A stretch of 64,000 nt of DNA, taken from the NCBI RefSeq assembly GCF_000497755.1, contig NZ_AYOD01000011.1, positions 15,741-79,740 on the forward strand, written 5' to 3'. Shown one piece after another: positions 34,274 through 43,579 of this stretch. How positions within the stretch are numbered: the first letter of the stretch is position 1; every line of letters begins with the position of its first letter. This DNA is from Aliihoeflea sp. 2WW (GTDB taxonomy: Bacteria; Pseudomonadota; Alphaproteobacteria; Rhizobiales; Rhizobiaceae). The translations under genes were made by a program, and so were the position numbers. Below the pieces are notes generated by a model. That model did no database searches. It was not told the origin of the DNA and worked only from the letters and a program-made list of their open reading frames with translations.

Positions 34274-35458
34274 ATGCCAGCGATCGACCTGCCCTTCTCC
34301 CGCCCCGAATATGACCGCCGCCTCGCCAAGGTGCGAAAGGCGATGGCCGACAAGGAGATCGACGTCCTTTTCGTCGAGGACCCGTCCAACATGTCGTGGA
34401 TCACCGGCTATGATGGCTGGTCCTTCTACGTCCACCAGGGCGTGATCGTCTTCCATGATCGCGACCCGATCTGGTGGGGCCGTGCGCAGGACGGCAATGG
34501 TGCGCTGCGCACCGTCTGGATGTCGCCCGACGATGTGCAGCCCTATGGCGAGCAATATGTGCAGTCGACCGTGCGCCATCCGATGCAGGATCTGGCAGAG
34601 ATTCTTACGCGGCACGGCTATGCCGGCAAACGCATCGGCCTAGAACTCGAAAATTACTATTTCTCCGCCAAGGCGTATCTGACGCTCGAAAAGGCGCTCC
34701 CCAACGCGACCTTCGTCGACGCCACGGCGCTGGTGAACTGGCAGCGCACCGTCAAGTCCGACGAGGAAATCGTCTTCATGCGCCGTGCCGCGCGCATCGC
34801 CGAGGTGGTCGTCGACGGCATCGCCGAGCGCATGGAGCCGGGGCTGAAGAAGAACGAGCTCGTCGCCGAAATCTATCGCGATGCGATCCGCGGCGCGGAC
34901 GGCCACTGGGGAGACTACGCCGCCATCGTGCCGCTTCTCCCCTCGGGCACCGACGCCGCAGCGCCGCATCTTTCCTGGGACGGGCGCGAGTTCAAACGCG
35001 GCGAGGCGACGTTCTTCGAGATCGCCGGGTGCTATCGCCGCTACCACACCCCGTTCTGCCGCACCGTCTTCCTCGGCAAGCCGCCGCAATATCTCGTCGA
35101 CGCGGAAAAGGCGCTCGTCGAAGGGCTGGAGGCCGGCCTCGAGGCCGCGCGGCCCGGCAATCGCGCCTGCGACGTCGCCAACGCCCTTCACGCCTCGCTG
35201 CTCAAGGCCGGTATCAAGCGCGACGCGCGCTGCGGCTATCCGATCGGCATCTCCTATCCGCCGGACTGGGGCGAGCGCACCATCTCCTTCCGCAAGGAAG
35301 ACGAGACCGTACTGGAAGCGGGCATGACGTTCCATTTCATGCCGGGCCTTTGGATGGACGATTGGGGGCTCGAGATCACCGAAAGCATTCTGATCCGCGA
35401 CGACGGCGCGGCCGAATGCTTCTGCGACCGCCCGCGCAAGCTCATCGTCAAGGAATAG
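34274..35458 (+). CDS. doeA: Ectoine hydrolase (M24 creatinase/Xaa-Pro peptidase fold)
   Basis: A 394-residue protein with the N-terminal creatinase domain (FSRPEYDRRLAKVRKAM, then DPSNMSWITGYDGWSFYVHQ) and the C-terminal pita-bread domain (AGCYRRYHTPFCRTVFLG; FHFMPGLWMDDWGLEITESI). These are typical of ectoine hydrolase DoeA/EutD, which opens ectoine to N-acetyl-2,4-diaminobutyrate. The metal ligands of true metallopeptidases are largely absent, as in DoeA. The start is ATG 34274; the ribosome site is weak. The next gene follows after four bases. Confidence 0.85.
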   Translation: MPAIDLPFSRPEYDRRLAKVRKAMADKEIDVLFVEDPSNMSWITGYDGWSFYVHQGVIVFHDRDPIWWGRAQDGNGALRTVWMSPDDVQPYGEQYVQSTVRHPMQDLAEILTRHGYAGKRIGLELENYYFSAKAYLTLEKALPNATFVDATALVNWQRTVKSDEEIVFMRRAARIAEVVVDGIAERMEPGLKKNELVAEIYRDAIRGADGHWGDYAAIVPLLPSGTDAAAPHLSWDGREFKRGEATFFEIAGCYRRYHTPFCRTVFLGKPPQYLVDAEKALVEGLEAGLEAARPGNRACDVANALHASLLKAGIKRDARCGYPIGISYPPDWGERTISFRKEDETVLEAGMTFHFMPGLWMDDWGLEITESILIRDDGAAECFCDRPRKLIVKE

Positions 35459-35462
35459 GCCG

Positions 35463-36629
35463 TTGAGCGACCTTGCCCGGACCCGCGCGATCCTCGCCGA
35501 TCTCGTCGCCTTCCCGACTGTGTCGGCCGACAGCAATCTGCAACTGATCACCTATGCGAGCGATCTTCTGTCGAGCGCTGGCGCGCGGCTTTCTGTATCG
35601 CTCGATCCGTCCGGCACCAAGGCCAACCTCTTCGCCACGATCGGCCCGGAAGGCGATGGCGGCATCGTGCTTTCCGGCCATTCGGACGTCGTCCCGGTCG
35701 AGGGCCAGGACTGGTCGAGCGACCCGTTCACCCTCACCGAGCGCGACGGAAAACTCTACGGGCGCGGCACCTGCGACATGAAGGGCTTCATCGCGGCATC
35801 GCTCGCGATGGCGCCGCGCTTCGCCGCCGCGAGGCTGGCGCGCCCGCTCCACTTCGCCTTCACCTATGACGAGGAGGTCGGCTGCCTCGGCGGCCAGGCG
35901 CTCGTCGCCGAACTCGCCAAGGCCGGCATCAAGCCGTCGGTCGCCATTGTCGGCGAGCCGACCCTGATGGGCGTCATCGAGGGTCACAAGGGCTGCTACG
36001 AATACACGACCGAATTCACCGGCATGGACGGCCACGGCTCGCAGCCGGACAAGGGCGTCAACGCCGTCGAATACGCCGTGCGATACGTCATGCGCCTCCT
36101 CGAACTCGGCGAGGAACTGAAGACACGCGCACCTGCCGGCAGCCGGTTCTCGCCGCCCTGGACGACTGTGCAGGTCGGCAGGATGGCCGGCGGCAATGCC
36201 CGCAACACCATCGCCGGCCAATGCTCGGTCGAATGGGAAATGCGGCCGGTCCACACCGACGATTCCGACCATGTGAAGGCCGAACTCGCCGCCTATATCG
36301 ACGATGTTCTGCGCCCCGCCATGCGCAACGTCTGCGCCCATGCCGACATCGTTACCCATGTCGTCGGCGAGGTGCAGGGCCTTTTGCCGGTTTCGCAGTC
36401 CGAAGCCCGCGACATCGTCTTCGAACTGACCGGCGCGCACGAAGCCGAACTCGTTTCTTTCGGCACCGAAGCCGGCCTCTTCCAGAGCATGGGCATGTCG
36501 GCCGTCATCTGCGGCCCCGGATCGATCGCGCAGGCGCACAAGCCGGACGAATTCGTCGAAATCGCCCAACTCGACGCCTGCCTCGGCATGCTGGAAAGAC
36601 TGCAACAGCAGCTCAGCGCGAAAGACTGA
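35463..36629 (+). CDS. M20 family deacetylase (acetylornithine deacetylase-like)
   Basis: A 388-residue zinc hydrolase of the ArgE/DapE type. Metal and catalytic residues appear in SGHSDVVPVEGQDW, GRGTCDMKGF, YDEEVGCLGG and VGEPTLM; the dimerisation domain follows (FTGMDGHGSQPDKGVNAVEYA). It starts at TTG 35463 with AAGGA upstream, four bases after the ectoine hydrolase stop. In this context it probably deacetylates N-acetyl-diaminobutyrate from ectoine. The usual deacetylase in such clusters (DoeB/EutE) belongs to the AstE/aspartoacylase family, so this may be a substitute. An acetylornithine role is the alternative. Confidence 0.88.
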   Translation: MSDLARTRAILADLVAFPTVSADSNLQLITYASDLLSSAGARLSVSLDPSGTKANLFATIGPEGDGGIVLSGHSDVVPVEGQDWSSDPFTLTERDGKLYGRGTCDMKGFIAASLAMAPRFAAARLARPLHFAFTYDEEVGCLGGQALVAELAKAGIKPSVAIVGEPTLMGVIEGHKGCYEYTTEFTGMDGHGSQPDKGVNAVEYAVRYVMRLLELGEELKTRAPAGSRFSPPWTTVQVGRMAGGNARNTIAGQCSVEWEMRPVHTDDSDHVKAELAAYIDDVLRPAMRNVCAHADIVTHVVGEVQGLLPVSQSEARDIVFELTGAHEAELVSFGTEAGLFQSMGMSAVICGPGSIAQAHKPDEFVEIAQLDACLGMLERLQQQLSAKD

Positions 36630-36738
36630 CGATCGAGCCCTCGCCTGCCGAGTCTGCGGCAACTCGCTGGTGTCTTTCGTGTTGCCCGGTGGCGGATTTT
36701 CACGGTAGGTGTACGCAACGGCGAGGGAACCACACGGT

Positions 36739-37266
36739 ATGATGCGCGGAATTACACTAGCTGCGATCCTGATCGCCTTGTCAGGATGCACGGTACAACC
36801 TCTCTACCAGGGCGATGGATCGGTCGTGGCGAGAACGGTCTCGAACGCCGGCGTCGTCGATCTGTCCAGGATTTCGATTTCCCCGGCTAGGGACCGCACG
36901 ACGCAGGACGTTCGCAATCATCTGATATTCCTTTTCAGCGGCGGCGCGGGCGAGCCGGCGCAGGCGGATTATGACCTGGCGATTTCGGCGCGGACCTCAC
37001 GAACCTCTGCAGCTGCCATCCAGCGCAGCCGAGAGCAGGAGCCGACCTCGGCCGTATCGACGGTCACGGTGCAGTACAGCCTGCGCAATCGCGATGGTCG
37101 CGTCGTTGCCGAAGGGCGCACGTCTTCCCGCGCTGCCTTCGACGTCAGCCGGCAACAATTCGCCGCAAGGAGAGCCCAACAGGACGCACAGGACCGGGCA
37201 GCACGAGAGGCTGCCGAAGCCGTTCGTCTTTCCCTGATACGGGACCTCAACAGGACGGGTAGCTGA
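36739..37266 (+). CDS. lptE: LptE-like LPS-assembly lipoprotein
   Basis: A 175-residue lipoprotein. The signal peptide ends in the lipobox ALSGC (Cys21 or nearby), followed by TVQPLYQG as in alphaproteobacterial LptE. The mature part has the alternating strand pattern (YDLAISARTS, VTVQYSLRNRDGRVVAEG) and an Arg/Ala-rich helix RDRAAREAAEAVRLSLIRDL. LptE plugs the LptD barrel in the outer membrane. The usual place of the gene is next to leuS and holA; here it stands beside polysaccharide genes, so it may be a second copy. ATG 36739 is preceded by GAGGGA. Confidence 0.7.
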   Translation: MMRGITLAAILIALSGCTVQPLYQGDGSVVARTVSNAGVVDLSRISISPARDRTTQDVRNHLIFLFSGGAGEPAQADYDLAISARTSRTSAAAIQRSREQEPTSAVSTVTVQYSLRNRDGRVVAEGRTSSRAAFDVSRQQFAARRAQQDAQDRAAREAAEAVRLSLIRDLNRTGS

Positions 37267-37347
37267 GCCTTTTGCGTGTATTGCGTTGCAGGTCTCAACC
37301 TGCTTCGATTGTGTGAACGCGCGGCGCTATTTTCGTCAAGGTGTGCA

Positions 37348-38334
37348 ATGTCCATTGGGGAGATCGGGGCACGACGCGCCAGTGCAATCGCCGCAGCTCT
37401 CCTGCCGCGGTTCGGTGCGGTCGAATTGACCCGCGCAATTCGCACGGACGCATCCAACAGCGCCCATGGGAAGCAAAACCGCCGTTCATTCTGGAAAATT
37501 GACGGTCGGACGGGCGATTCCCCGCTGACTTTCCATGTCCGCATCTGCACGTTGAAGCGCTCCGTCGAGACGAGCCGCATTCTATCCGGTCGAGGCCTTC
37601 CAGTTCCAGAATTGCTGGCATCAATCCAGCTCGGCGACGAGCAGATCGATGTGTGGAGCCATGAAGACGGGGACACTTATTCCAGTTTCAACACCATGCC
37701 GTCCGAAGCTGTAGTCAGCACCGTAAGGTCGATCGCACGCGTTACGGCAGCACTGCATGCCGCACCGGAGACGATGAAGCTGCCATCGCGCGCCTGGTGG
37801 GTTGCCCCTTGCCACCGACGTGTCAGTTGGAAGCTGACGCATCAGCAGCGTCGAGAGTTCGGCCGGCACCTGCAGGTCTTGAAGTCGATCGAGGACCTCG
37901 CCTGCTTCGAACTGACCGAGGCTGACAGCGTCCTGACCCACAACGACCTGAAAGGCCCCAATGTCCTGATCAACGGAGACAAGGCGACCATTGTCGACTG
38001 GGAAAACGTATCCATGGGCCCTCACGGCGCCAGTCTGCGACGCTTTTCGAGCGGAAAAGGCAAATTCGAGCGCCTTGCGGCGGAAACATATGTGGAGGAG
38101 ATGGGGCGGCAGGGCGTTTCGGTCTGCCCGAAGCGGCTGTTGCGGGTCATGCGATTTCAAGAAATCTTCTGGCTCCTGAACGGCAACACCATTCACAAAG
38201 AGCGCATTCCGATGGGGCTGAAATTGCTGGTCTCAGCATTGGCGCGCCCCGTCGCCTATTGTGCGTTCTGCTTTTTCGGGATGGACATTTTCCTGCTCGA
38301 GTACGAGGCCATCGCGGCCCATCGCAATCGGTAA
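37348..38334 (+). CDS. Aminoglycoside phosphotransferase/kinase-fold protein
   Basis: A 328-residue protein with the APH/choline-kinase catalytic core: THNDLKGPNVLI (about 201-212; catalytic Asp and Asn) and ATIVDWENVSMG (DxE/D metal site). The N-lobe has a weakly conserved RICTLKRSVETSRIL region. It lies downstream of the LptE-like gene in the polysaccharide region, so a lipid- or sugar-kinase role (for example an LPS core sugar) is plausible but not shown. The start is ATG 37348 with AAGGTG upstream; GTG 37276 would add 24 residues. Base composition is slightly less GC-rich than neighbours. Confidence 0.72.
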   Translation: MSIGEIGARRASAIAAALLPRFGAVELTRAIRTDASNSAHGKQNRRSFWKIDGRTGDSPLTFHVRICTLKRSVETSRILSGRGLPVPELLASIQLGDEQIDVWSHEDGDTYSSFNTMPSEAVVSTVRSIARVTAALHAAPETMKLPSRAWWVAPCHRRVSWKLTHQQRREFGRHLQVLKSIEDLACFELTEADSVLTHNDLKGPNVLINGDKATIVDWENVSMGPHGASLRRFSSGKGKFERLAAETYVEEMGRQGVSVCPKRLLRVMRFQEIFWLLNGNTIHKERIPMGLKLLVSALARPVAYCAFCFFGMDIFLLEYEAIAAHRNR

Positions 38335-38370
38335 TCCTGTGTCAAGTTGATCGGCTTCGAATAAGCTGGT

Positions 38371-38955
38371 CTATGCAGTCCGGTCGCCCTGCCCCTTGCC
38401 AATAAGGGTCTGCGCCAGGATGCCCAGATCGCCCGCCATCGTCATCGTTTCGACGTAGCGCGCGTCGAGCTCGACGAGCCGCGCGGGGTCAGACATGTCG
38501 ATGCCTCTCACCTGCGCAAGGCCGGTGATCCCCGGGCGGACGAGAAACACGCCGCGTCGGCGGCGGGCGACGATCAACTCGTCCTGTGAGGGGAGGCAGG
38601 GGCGTGGACCCACCAGGCTCATCTCGCCCTTGAGAACGTTCCAAAGCTGGGGAAGCTCGTCGAGCTTGGTTCGCCGCAGGAAACCGCCGATGCGCGTCAC
38701 CTGATCGGCCGACGTCAGATGCGTGGCGCGATCGCCCGTATCCGCCCGCATGGTCCTCAGCTTCAGGCAAGTGAACGCACGCTCGTCCCGCCCGACGCGC
38801 ATCTGCCGGAACAGCCCCGGCCCCGTCGAATCGAGCCTGATCGCCAGGACGAGGACGGTGAGGACCGGCGAAGCGACGAGCAGGAGCGGCAGCGCGATCG
38901 CGATATCGAGCAGGCGCTTGCCGCCGGGGGCCGGGTCGCGAGAGGCGGCGGTCAT
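38371..38955 (-). CDS. Undecaprenyl-phosphate sugar-1-phosphate transferase (short PglC-like type)
   Basis: A 194-residue monotopic phosphoglycosyltransferase with one re-entrant N-terminal helix ([22 protein letters not shown]). The conserved core includes [39 protein letters not shown] and [12 protein letters not shown]. It transfers a sugar-1-phosphate to undecaprenyl phosphate to start a surface polysaccharide at the inner membrane. It is convergent with the kinase-fold gene and divergent from a GT2 gene. The sugar is not predictable. Confidence 0.93.
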   Translation of the reverse strand: MTAASRDPAPGGKRLLDIAIALPLLLVASPVLTVLVLAIRLDSTGPGLFRQMRVGRDERAFTCLKLRTMRADTGDRATHLTSADQVTRIGGFLRRTKLDELPQLWNVLKGEMSLVGPRPCLPSQDELIVARRRRGVFLVRPGITGLAQVRGIDMSDPARLVELDARYVETMTMAGDLGILAQTLIGKGQGDRTA

Positions 38956-39048
38956 GCCATGTCCTGTGTGAAGCTTCGCATCAAGGTGCTATCACGAGCG
39001 GAGCACCCGTTTGTCAACCTCGCCGTTCTTCGCTCCAAGGCCGATCTC

Positions 39049-39813
39049 ATGCCCCTCGTCAGCGTCGTCATGCCCGCCTTCAATGCCGAAGCGACGATCG
39101 CGCAATCCATAGAATCCGTCCTGTCGCAGACCGTTCAGGACTTCGAACTGATCGTCGTCGACGACATGTCGAGCGACGGCACGGTCGATGTCGTCGGGCG
39201 CCATGCCGAGCGCGACCCGCGTATCCGCCTCCTGTCGACCGGCAGCAACAGCGGTGGCCCGGCCGTGCCGCGCAATCTGGCGCTGGCCGAGGCGAGTTCG
39301 CGCTATGTCGCCTTTCTCGACGCCGACGATCTGTGGTCGCCGCGCAAGACCGAGCTCCAGTTGAGCGCAATGGATAAGGCAGGCGCGGCGATCTCGTGTA
39401 CGGGCTTCGACGTCGTCGATACCGGCGGCGATAAGATCGGCGCCTTCATGCCGCCCGCTTCCGCCGACTATGCGAGCCTCCTCAAAGGCAACAGCATCGG
39501 CTGCCTGACGGCCATCTACGACGCGGAAAAGTTGGGCCGTCCGCCCTTTCCGATCTGCGGCCATGAAGACTACGCGCTGTGGCTGGAACTGACGCGCGAC
39601 GGCACGCGCATCCTCGGATTGCAGCAGAAACTCGCGACCTACCGCGTGGGCGCGCGAAGCGTCTCGTCGGACAAGATGAAGGTGCTGCGCTTCTTTTGGC
39701 ACATCTACCGCCATCGCGAAGGCTTCGGGGCGCTTCGAAGTGCATATCTGTGCGGACGCTATGCGGTGCTCAATCGCGCCAAATACGCTCGCTACGACGC
39801 AAGTTCCTCGTAG
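39049..39813 (+). CDS. GT2 family glycosyltransferase
   Basis: A 254-residue GT-A enzyme. PLVSVVMPAFNAEATIAQSIESVLSQT opens the domain, VVDDMSSDGT follows, and the metal-binding DADD is in VAFLDADDLWSPRK near residue 90. It adds one sugar in cytoplasmic repeat-unit assembly. The start is set at ATG 39049; an extension to about 38956 is open but unlike the family. Its 3' end overlaps the convergent GT4 gene by 22 bases. Confidence 0.9.
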   Translation: MPLVSVVMPAFNAEATIAQSIESVLSQTVQDFELIVVDDMSSDGTVDVVGRHAERDPRIRLLSTGSNSGGPAVPRNLALAEASSRYVAFLDADDLWSPRKTELQLSAMDKAGAAISCTGFDVVDTGGDKIGAFMPPASADYASLLKGNSIGCLTAIYDAEKLGRPPFPICGHEDYALWLELTRDGTRILGLQQKLATYRVGARSVSSDKMKVLRFFWHIYRHREGFGALRSAYLCGRYAVLNRAKYARYDASSS

Positions 39814-40898
39814 AACGCGACGAGCTTTTCGGCCTCGGCATTCCAGTTATAGCGCGCGACCACCGCCCGCCGACCAGCTTCGCCCATGCGCCTCGCGCGT
39901 TCTGGATCGGCGTTCAGGGCGTCGATCGCCGCGGCGATGGCGCGCGGATCGTTCGGGTCGACACAGATTCCGCAGCCCTCGCCTTCGATGATGGTCTTCC
40001 ACAGCGGGAAATCAGAACCGATCACCGCAAGTCCGGCGGCCATGTATTCGAACAGTTTGTTGGGCTGCGCCGCGACATGGTTCGCGACGGGAAGGAACGT
40101 GACGAGACCGGCCACGCACCGCGCCATATGATCCCGCATCGCCGCGCGATCGAGCCTGCCGAACGCCTCGACCCGGCTCCAACCGGGGCTTGCCTCGCAC
40201 ATCGCCTGCCCGCGCTTTTCCGTGAACGGGCCGACGAGCAGCAGCTTCACCTGCGTCCTGCAAAGCGCCATGGCGTCGACGAGCTTCGGAACGCCGCGAA
40301 TTTCCGTCACCGCACCCGTATAGCAGACGAATCCCGCAGAAATCTGCCGGCCGCCTTCAGGGACGATTTCCTCTTCGATCGGGTAGTTGTTGATGACGCG
40401 CGACGCGATACCGCGCGCGCTATAGGCATCGGCGATGGCGTCGTAGGCCGAAACGACGCCGTCGAACCGGGAAAGCGCCCGCTTCTCGAACCAGCCGAAC
40501 GCTGCCGACACCGGCCGCGCGGAGCCGAATTTCAGATAGGGCTTGGTCAGGATGTCAGTGATGTAGTCTTCGTGGGAATCGAAGACGATCTTCGCGCCGT
40601 CGCGCTTCAGCCGCAGCCCGGCCGGGATCAGTTCCGGGTCGTGCAGATGATAGATGTCGGCGCCGGTCGAACGCGCCGCCTCTTCCACGCGGCGCGTCGT
40701 CTGCGTCATGCGCTGCGGACGCGATGCAGCCCGCCGGCCGGCATCGACGATGCGGACGCTGTCGCGCGTCTCCGGCCCACGGCCGTCCGCAACGACCAGC
40801 GTCACCTCATGACCGGCCCTTGCCAGCGAGCGGCACTGCTTGAGAAAGATGCGGATGTCGTAACGCTCGTGAACGGATGTGAGATGGCATATCTTCAT
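39792..40898 (-). CDS. GT4 family glycosyltransferase
   Basis: A 368-residue GT-B enzyme. MKICHLTSVHERYDIRIF is the N-terminal domain start, the DIYHLHDPELIPAG loop is near residue 85, and the C-terminal nucleotide-sugar site includes QPNKLFEYMAAGLAVIGSDFPLWK (E-x7-E region). The start is ATG 40898. It is downstream of wecC with a 51-base gap and is likely co-transcribed with wecB and wecC, so it may transfer the sugar they produce. Confidence 0.9.
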   Translation of the reverse strand: MKICHLTSVHERYDIRIFLKQCRSLARAGHEVTLVVADGRGPETRDSVRIVDAGRRAASRPQRMTQTTRRVEEAARSTGADIYHLHDPELIPAGLRLKRDGAKIVFDSHEDYITDILTKPYLKFGSARPVSAAFGWFEKRALSRFDGVVSAYDAIADAYSARGIASRVINNYPIEEEIVPEGGRQISAGFVCYTGAVTEIRGVPKLVDAMALCRTQVKLLLVGPFTEKRGQAMCEASPGWSRVEAFGRLDRAAMRDHMARCVAGLVTFLPVANHVAAQPNKLFEYMAAGLAVIGSDFPLWKTIIEGEGCGICVDPNDPRAIAAAIDALNADPERARRMGEAGRRAVVARYNWNAEAEKLVAFYEELAS

Positions 40899-40949
40899 GA
40901 CGTCTGTCCGTTCTGCCGAGCCGCCCTCCCGCCTGTCTTCCAACCGCCG

Positions 40950-42206
40950 CTAGAGCGCGGTCGCCTTGAAGAGCGTCTGGCCGGGGCGGACCATGGTGCC
41001 GAGCTTCTTGAACTCGTTATGCGCCACCAGCAAGAGCAGGACGTCGGCCGTCTCGACAGCCGTCGCGAGATCGACCTTCTCGCGGCCCGCAAGGCCCTTC
41101 GGCAGTTCTTCCACGTTCGGCTCGACGAAGAGCAGCCGGCTTTCCAGCGTGCGCGCCAGTTCTTCGGCGATCTCGACGGCGGGGCTTTCGCGCAGATCGT
41201 CGATGTTCGGCTTGAAGGTCAGGCCGAGGCAGGCGATCGTCACGTCCCGCGCCGTGCGGTCGGGATTGTCGAGAAGGAACGCGCCGACCGCTTCCTTGAC
41301 CTTCGAAATCACCCAGTGCGGCTTGGCGTCATTTACCTCGCGCGCCACGCGCACGAGACGCGCCTCGTTTGGCGTCCGCGCGACGATGAACCACGGATCG
41401 ACCGCGATGCAGTGACCGCCGACGCCCGGGCCCGGCTGCAGGATGTTGACGCGCGGATGCCGGTTCGCAAGGCTGATCAGTTCCCAGACATCGATGTCCA
41501 GCTTGTCGCAGATCAGCGAGAGTTCGTTGGCGAACGCGATGTTCACGTCGCGAAAGCTGTTCTCCGTCAGCTTGCACATTTCGGCCGTCCGGGCATCGGT
41601 GACGATGCACTCGCCCTCGACGAAGATCTTGTAGAGATCGACCGCCGCCTGCGAACATTTCGGTGTCATACCGCCGATGACGCGGTCGTTCTGGACGAGT
41701 TCGCGCAGAACGTGGCCGGGCAGGACGCGCTCGGGACAATGGGCGATGCGGATGTCGGACGCCTCGCCATGTGTCTGCGGGAAGGTCAGGTCGGGCCGGG
41801 CCTCGGCCAGCCACGCCGCCATCTCCTCCGTCGCACCGACCGGCGAGGTGGATTCCAGAATGACGATGTCGCCCGCCTTCAGAACCGGCGCGATCGCCTT
41901 CGAAGCCGCCTCGATATAGGCGAGGTCCGGCTGGTTGCCGTCCTTGAACGGCGTCGGCACCGCGATCAGGAACGCATCTGCCGGCTCCGGCGTCGTGGTC
42001 GCGCGCAGCCATCCTTCCGTCACCACCGCGTGGACCACCACGTCGAGATCGGGCTCGACGATGTGGATCTTGCCCTGGTTGATCGCCTCGACGGCGCGCG
42101 TGGAGACGTCGACGCCGATCACCTTGGTCTTTCGCGAGGCGAAGACGGCGGCGGTGGGAAGGCCGATATAGCCGAGGCCGATGACGGAAATTGTCTTGTA
42201 GGTCAT
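40950..42206 (-). CDS. wecC: UDP-N-acetyl-D-mannosamine dehydrogenase
   Basis: A 418-residue UDP-sugar dehydrogenase. VIGLGYIGLPTAAVFASR is the NAD motif, ESTSPVG the second domain start and GPGVGGHCIAVDP the active site with catalytic Cys266; GLTFKPNIDDLRESPA is in the C-terminal domain. The length matches E. coli WecC (about 420). It oxidises UDP-ManNAc, made by the upstream epimerase, to UDP-ManNAcA. Four bases separate it from the wecB stop. Confidence 0.93.
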   Translation of the reverse strand: MTYKTISVIGLGYIGLPTAAVFASRKTKVIGVDVSTRAVEAINQGKIHIVEPDLDVVVHAVVTEGWLRATTTPEPADAFLIAVPTPFKDGNQPDLAYIEAASKAIAPVLKAGDIVILESTSPVGATEEMAAWLAEARPDLTFPQTHGEASDIRIAHCPERVLPGHVLRELVQNDRVIGGMTPKCSQAAVDLYKIFVEGECIVTDARTAEMCKLTENSFRDVNIAFANELSLICDKLDIDVWELISLANRHPRVNILQPGPGVGGHCIAVDPWFIVARTPNEARLVRVAREVNDAKPHWVISKVKEAVGAFLLDNPDRTARDVTIACLGLTFKPNIDDLRESPAVEIAEELARTLESRLLFVEPNVEELPKGLAGREKVDLATAVETADVLLLLVAHNEFKKLGTMVRPGQTLFKATAL

Positions 42207-42210
42207 GAAA

Positions 42211-43350
42211 TCAACGTTTCTCAAATCTGTTGGCCAGCGCGTCGAGGATGCGCTCGCAGGCCTTGCCGTCGCCATAAGGATTATGTGCCATGCTCATCCG
42301 GTCGTAGGCGTCGCGATCGCGCAGCAATTCGCCGATCTCGCCGACGATCCGGTCGACATCCGTACCCACCAGCCGAACCGTCCCCGCATCGACCGCCTCG
42401 GGCCGCTCCGTCGTCTCGCGCATGACGAGGACGGGCTTGCCGAGCGAAGGCGCCTCTTCCTGGATTCCCCCCGAATCCGTCAGGATCAGATGCGCCCTGT
42501 TCATCAGCCAGACGAAGGGCAGATAGTTGACCGGCTCGATGAGATGGACGCGATCGACGCCGGCCAGCAGCCGGTTGACCGGCTCGCGGACATTCGGATT
42601 GAGATGGACCGGGTAGAGGATTTCCACGTCGTCGAAATCCTGCACGATCTTCAACAACGCCTGGCAGATGCGCTCGAACCCGCCGCCGAAGCTCTCGCGA
42701 CGATGGCCGGTGACGAGGATCAGCTTGCGGTCGTCGCTGAGGAAATCGAATTCCCCGGCGAACTCGCCCTGCAGCGCAGCGTCGGTCTGCGTCTTGTCGA
42801 CGACATGCAGCAGCGCATCGACCACCGTGTTGCCGGTGACGTGGATGCTGGCCTCGTCGATGCCCTCGCGCAGAAGGTTGGCGCGCGAGCCGTCCGTCGG
42901 GGCGAAATGCAGCGCGGCGAGCGCGCCCGTCAGCTTGCGGTTGGCCTCCTCGGGCCAGGGCGAATAGAGATTGCCGGTGCGCAGGCCCGCTTCGACATGG
43001 CCGACCGGGATCTTGTGATAATAGGCGGCCAGCGTGGTCGCCAGCGTCGTGGTCGTGTCGCCGTGCACCAGCACGATGTCCGGCTTGAAGCTCTCGAAAA
43101 CCTCGCCGATCGCGGTCAGGATCGAGGCCGTGATGCCCGACAGGTTCTGCCCCGGCTTCATGATGTCGAGGTCGAAATCGGGGACGAGATCGAAAAGTTC
43201 GAGCACCTGGTCGAGCATCTGGCGGTGCTGGGCGGTGACGCAGATGGCCGATTCGAACCTGGCGTCGCGCGCCAGCGCCTGGATCAGCGGTGCCATCTTG
43301 ATGGCCTCGGGTCGCGTGCCGGTAACGGTCAGCACTTTGAGTGCACTCAC
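42211..43350 (-). CDS. wecB: UDP-N-acetylglucosamine 2-epimerase (non-hydrolysing)
   Basis: A 379-residue GT-B-fold epimerase. [50 protein letters not shown] and the [28 protein letters not shown] block are signatures of WecB. It makes UDP-ManNAc. The start is GTG 43350, with AGGAG seven bases before. It is the first gene of the wecB-wecC-GT4 unit. Confidence 0.95.
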   Translation of the reverse strand: MSALKVLTVTGTRPEAIKMAPLIQALARDARFESAICVTAQHRQMLDQVLELFDLVPDFDLDIMKPGQNLSGITASILTAIGEVFESFKPDIVLVHGDTTTTLATTLAAYYHKIPVGHVEAGLRTGNLYSPWPEEANRKLTGALAALHFAPTDGSRANLLREGIDEASIHVTGNTVVDALLHVVDKTQTDAALQGEFAGEFDFLSDDRKLILVTGHRRESFGGGFERICQALLKIVQDFDDVEILYPVHLNPNVREPVNRLLAGVDRVHLIEPVNYLPFVWLMNRAHLILTDSGGIQEEAPSLGKPVLVMRETTERPEAVDAGTVRLVGTDVDRIVGEIGELLRDRDAYDRMSMAHNPYGDGKACERILDALANRFEKR

Positions 43351-43579
43351 GGACAAACTCCTGGGTCGGTTCTGGAAAAGCCCCACACGAGGTCCTTGTG
43401 GACGTCAAGCATGATGGAAGGCCGGCAGGCGGCATTGAATGGCGGGTCGGGTGTTACGCGATCTGGCCCCCCCTGACAATCCCCGCGCCGGCACGATGCC
43501 GAACCGGATGGGGCGCATTCGGCGAACTTATCCCCACTCCTTCCCGCTGCAGTAGGATCGGGCACAAAAGGAGAACCCG

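Noticed and set aside
39579-42425. A 948-codon plus-strand open frame
   Set aside because: It covers the opposite strand of the GT4 and wecC genes, both intact, and its product has no domain pattern.
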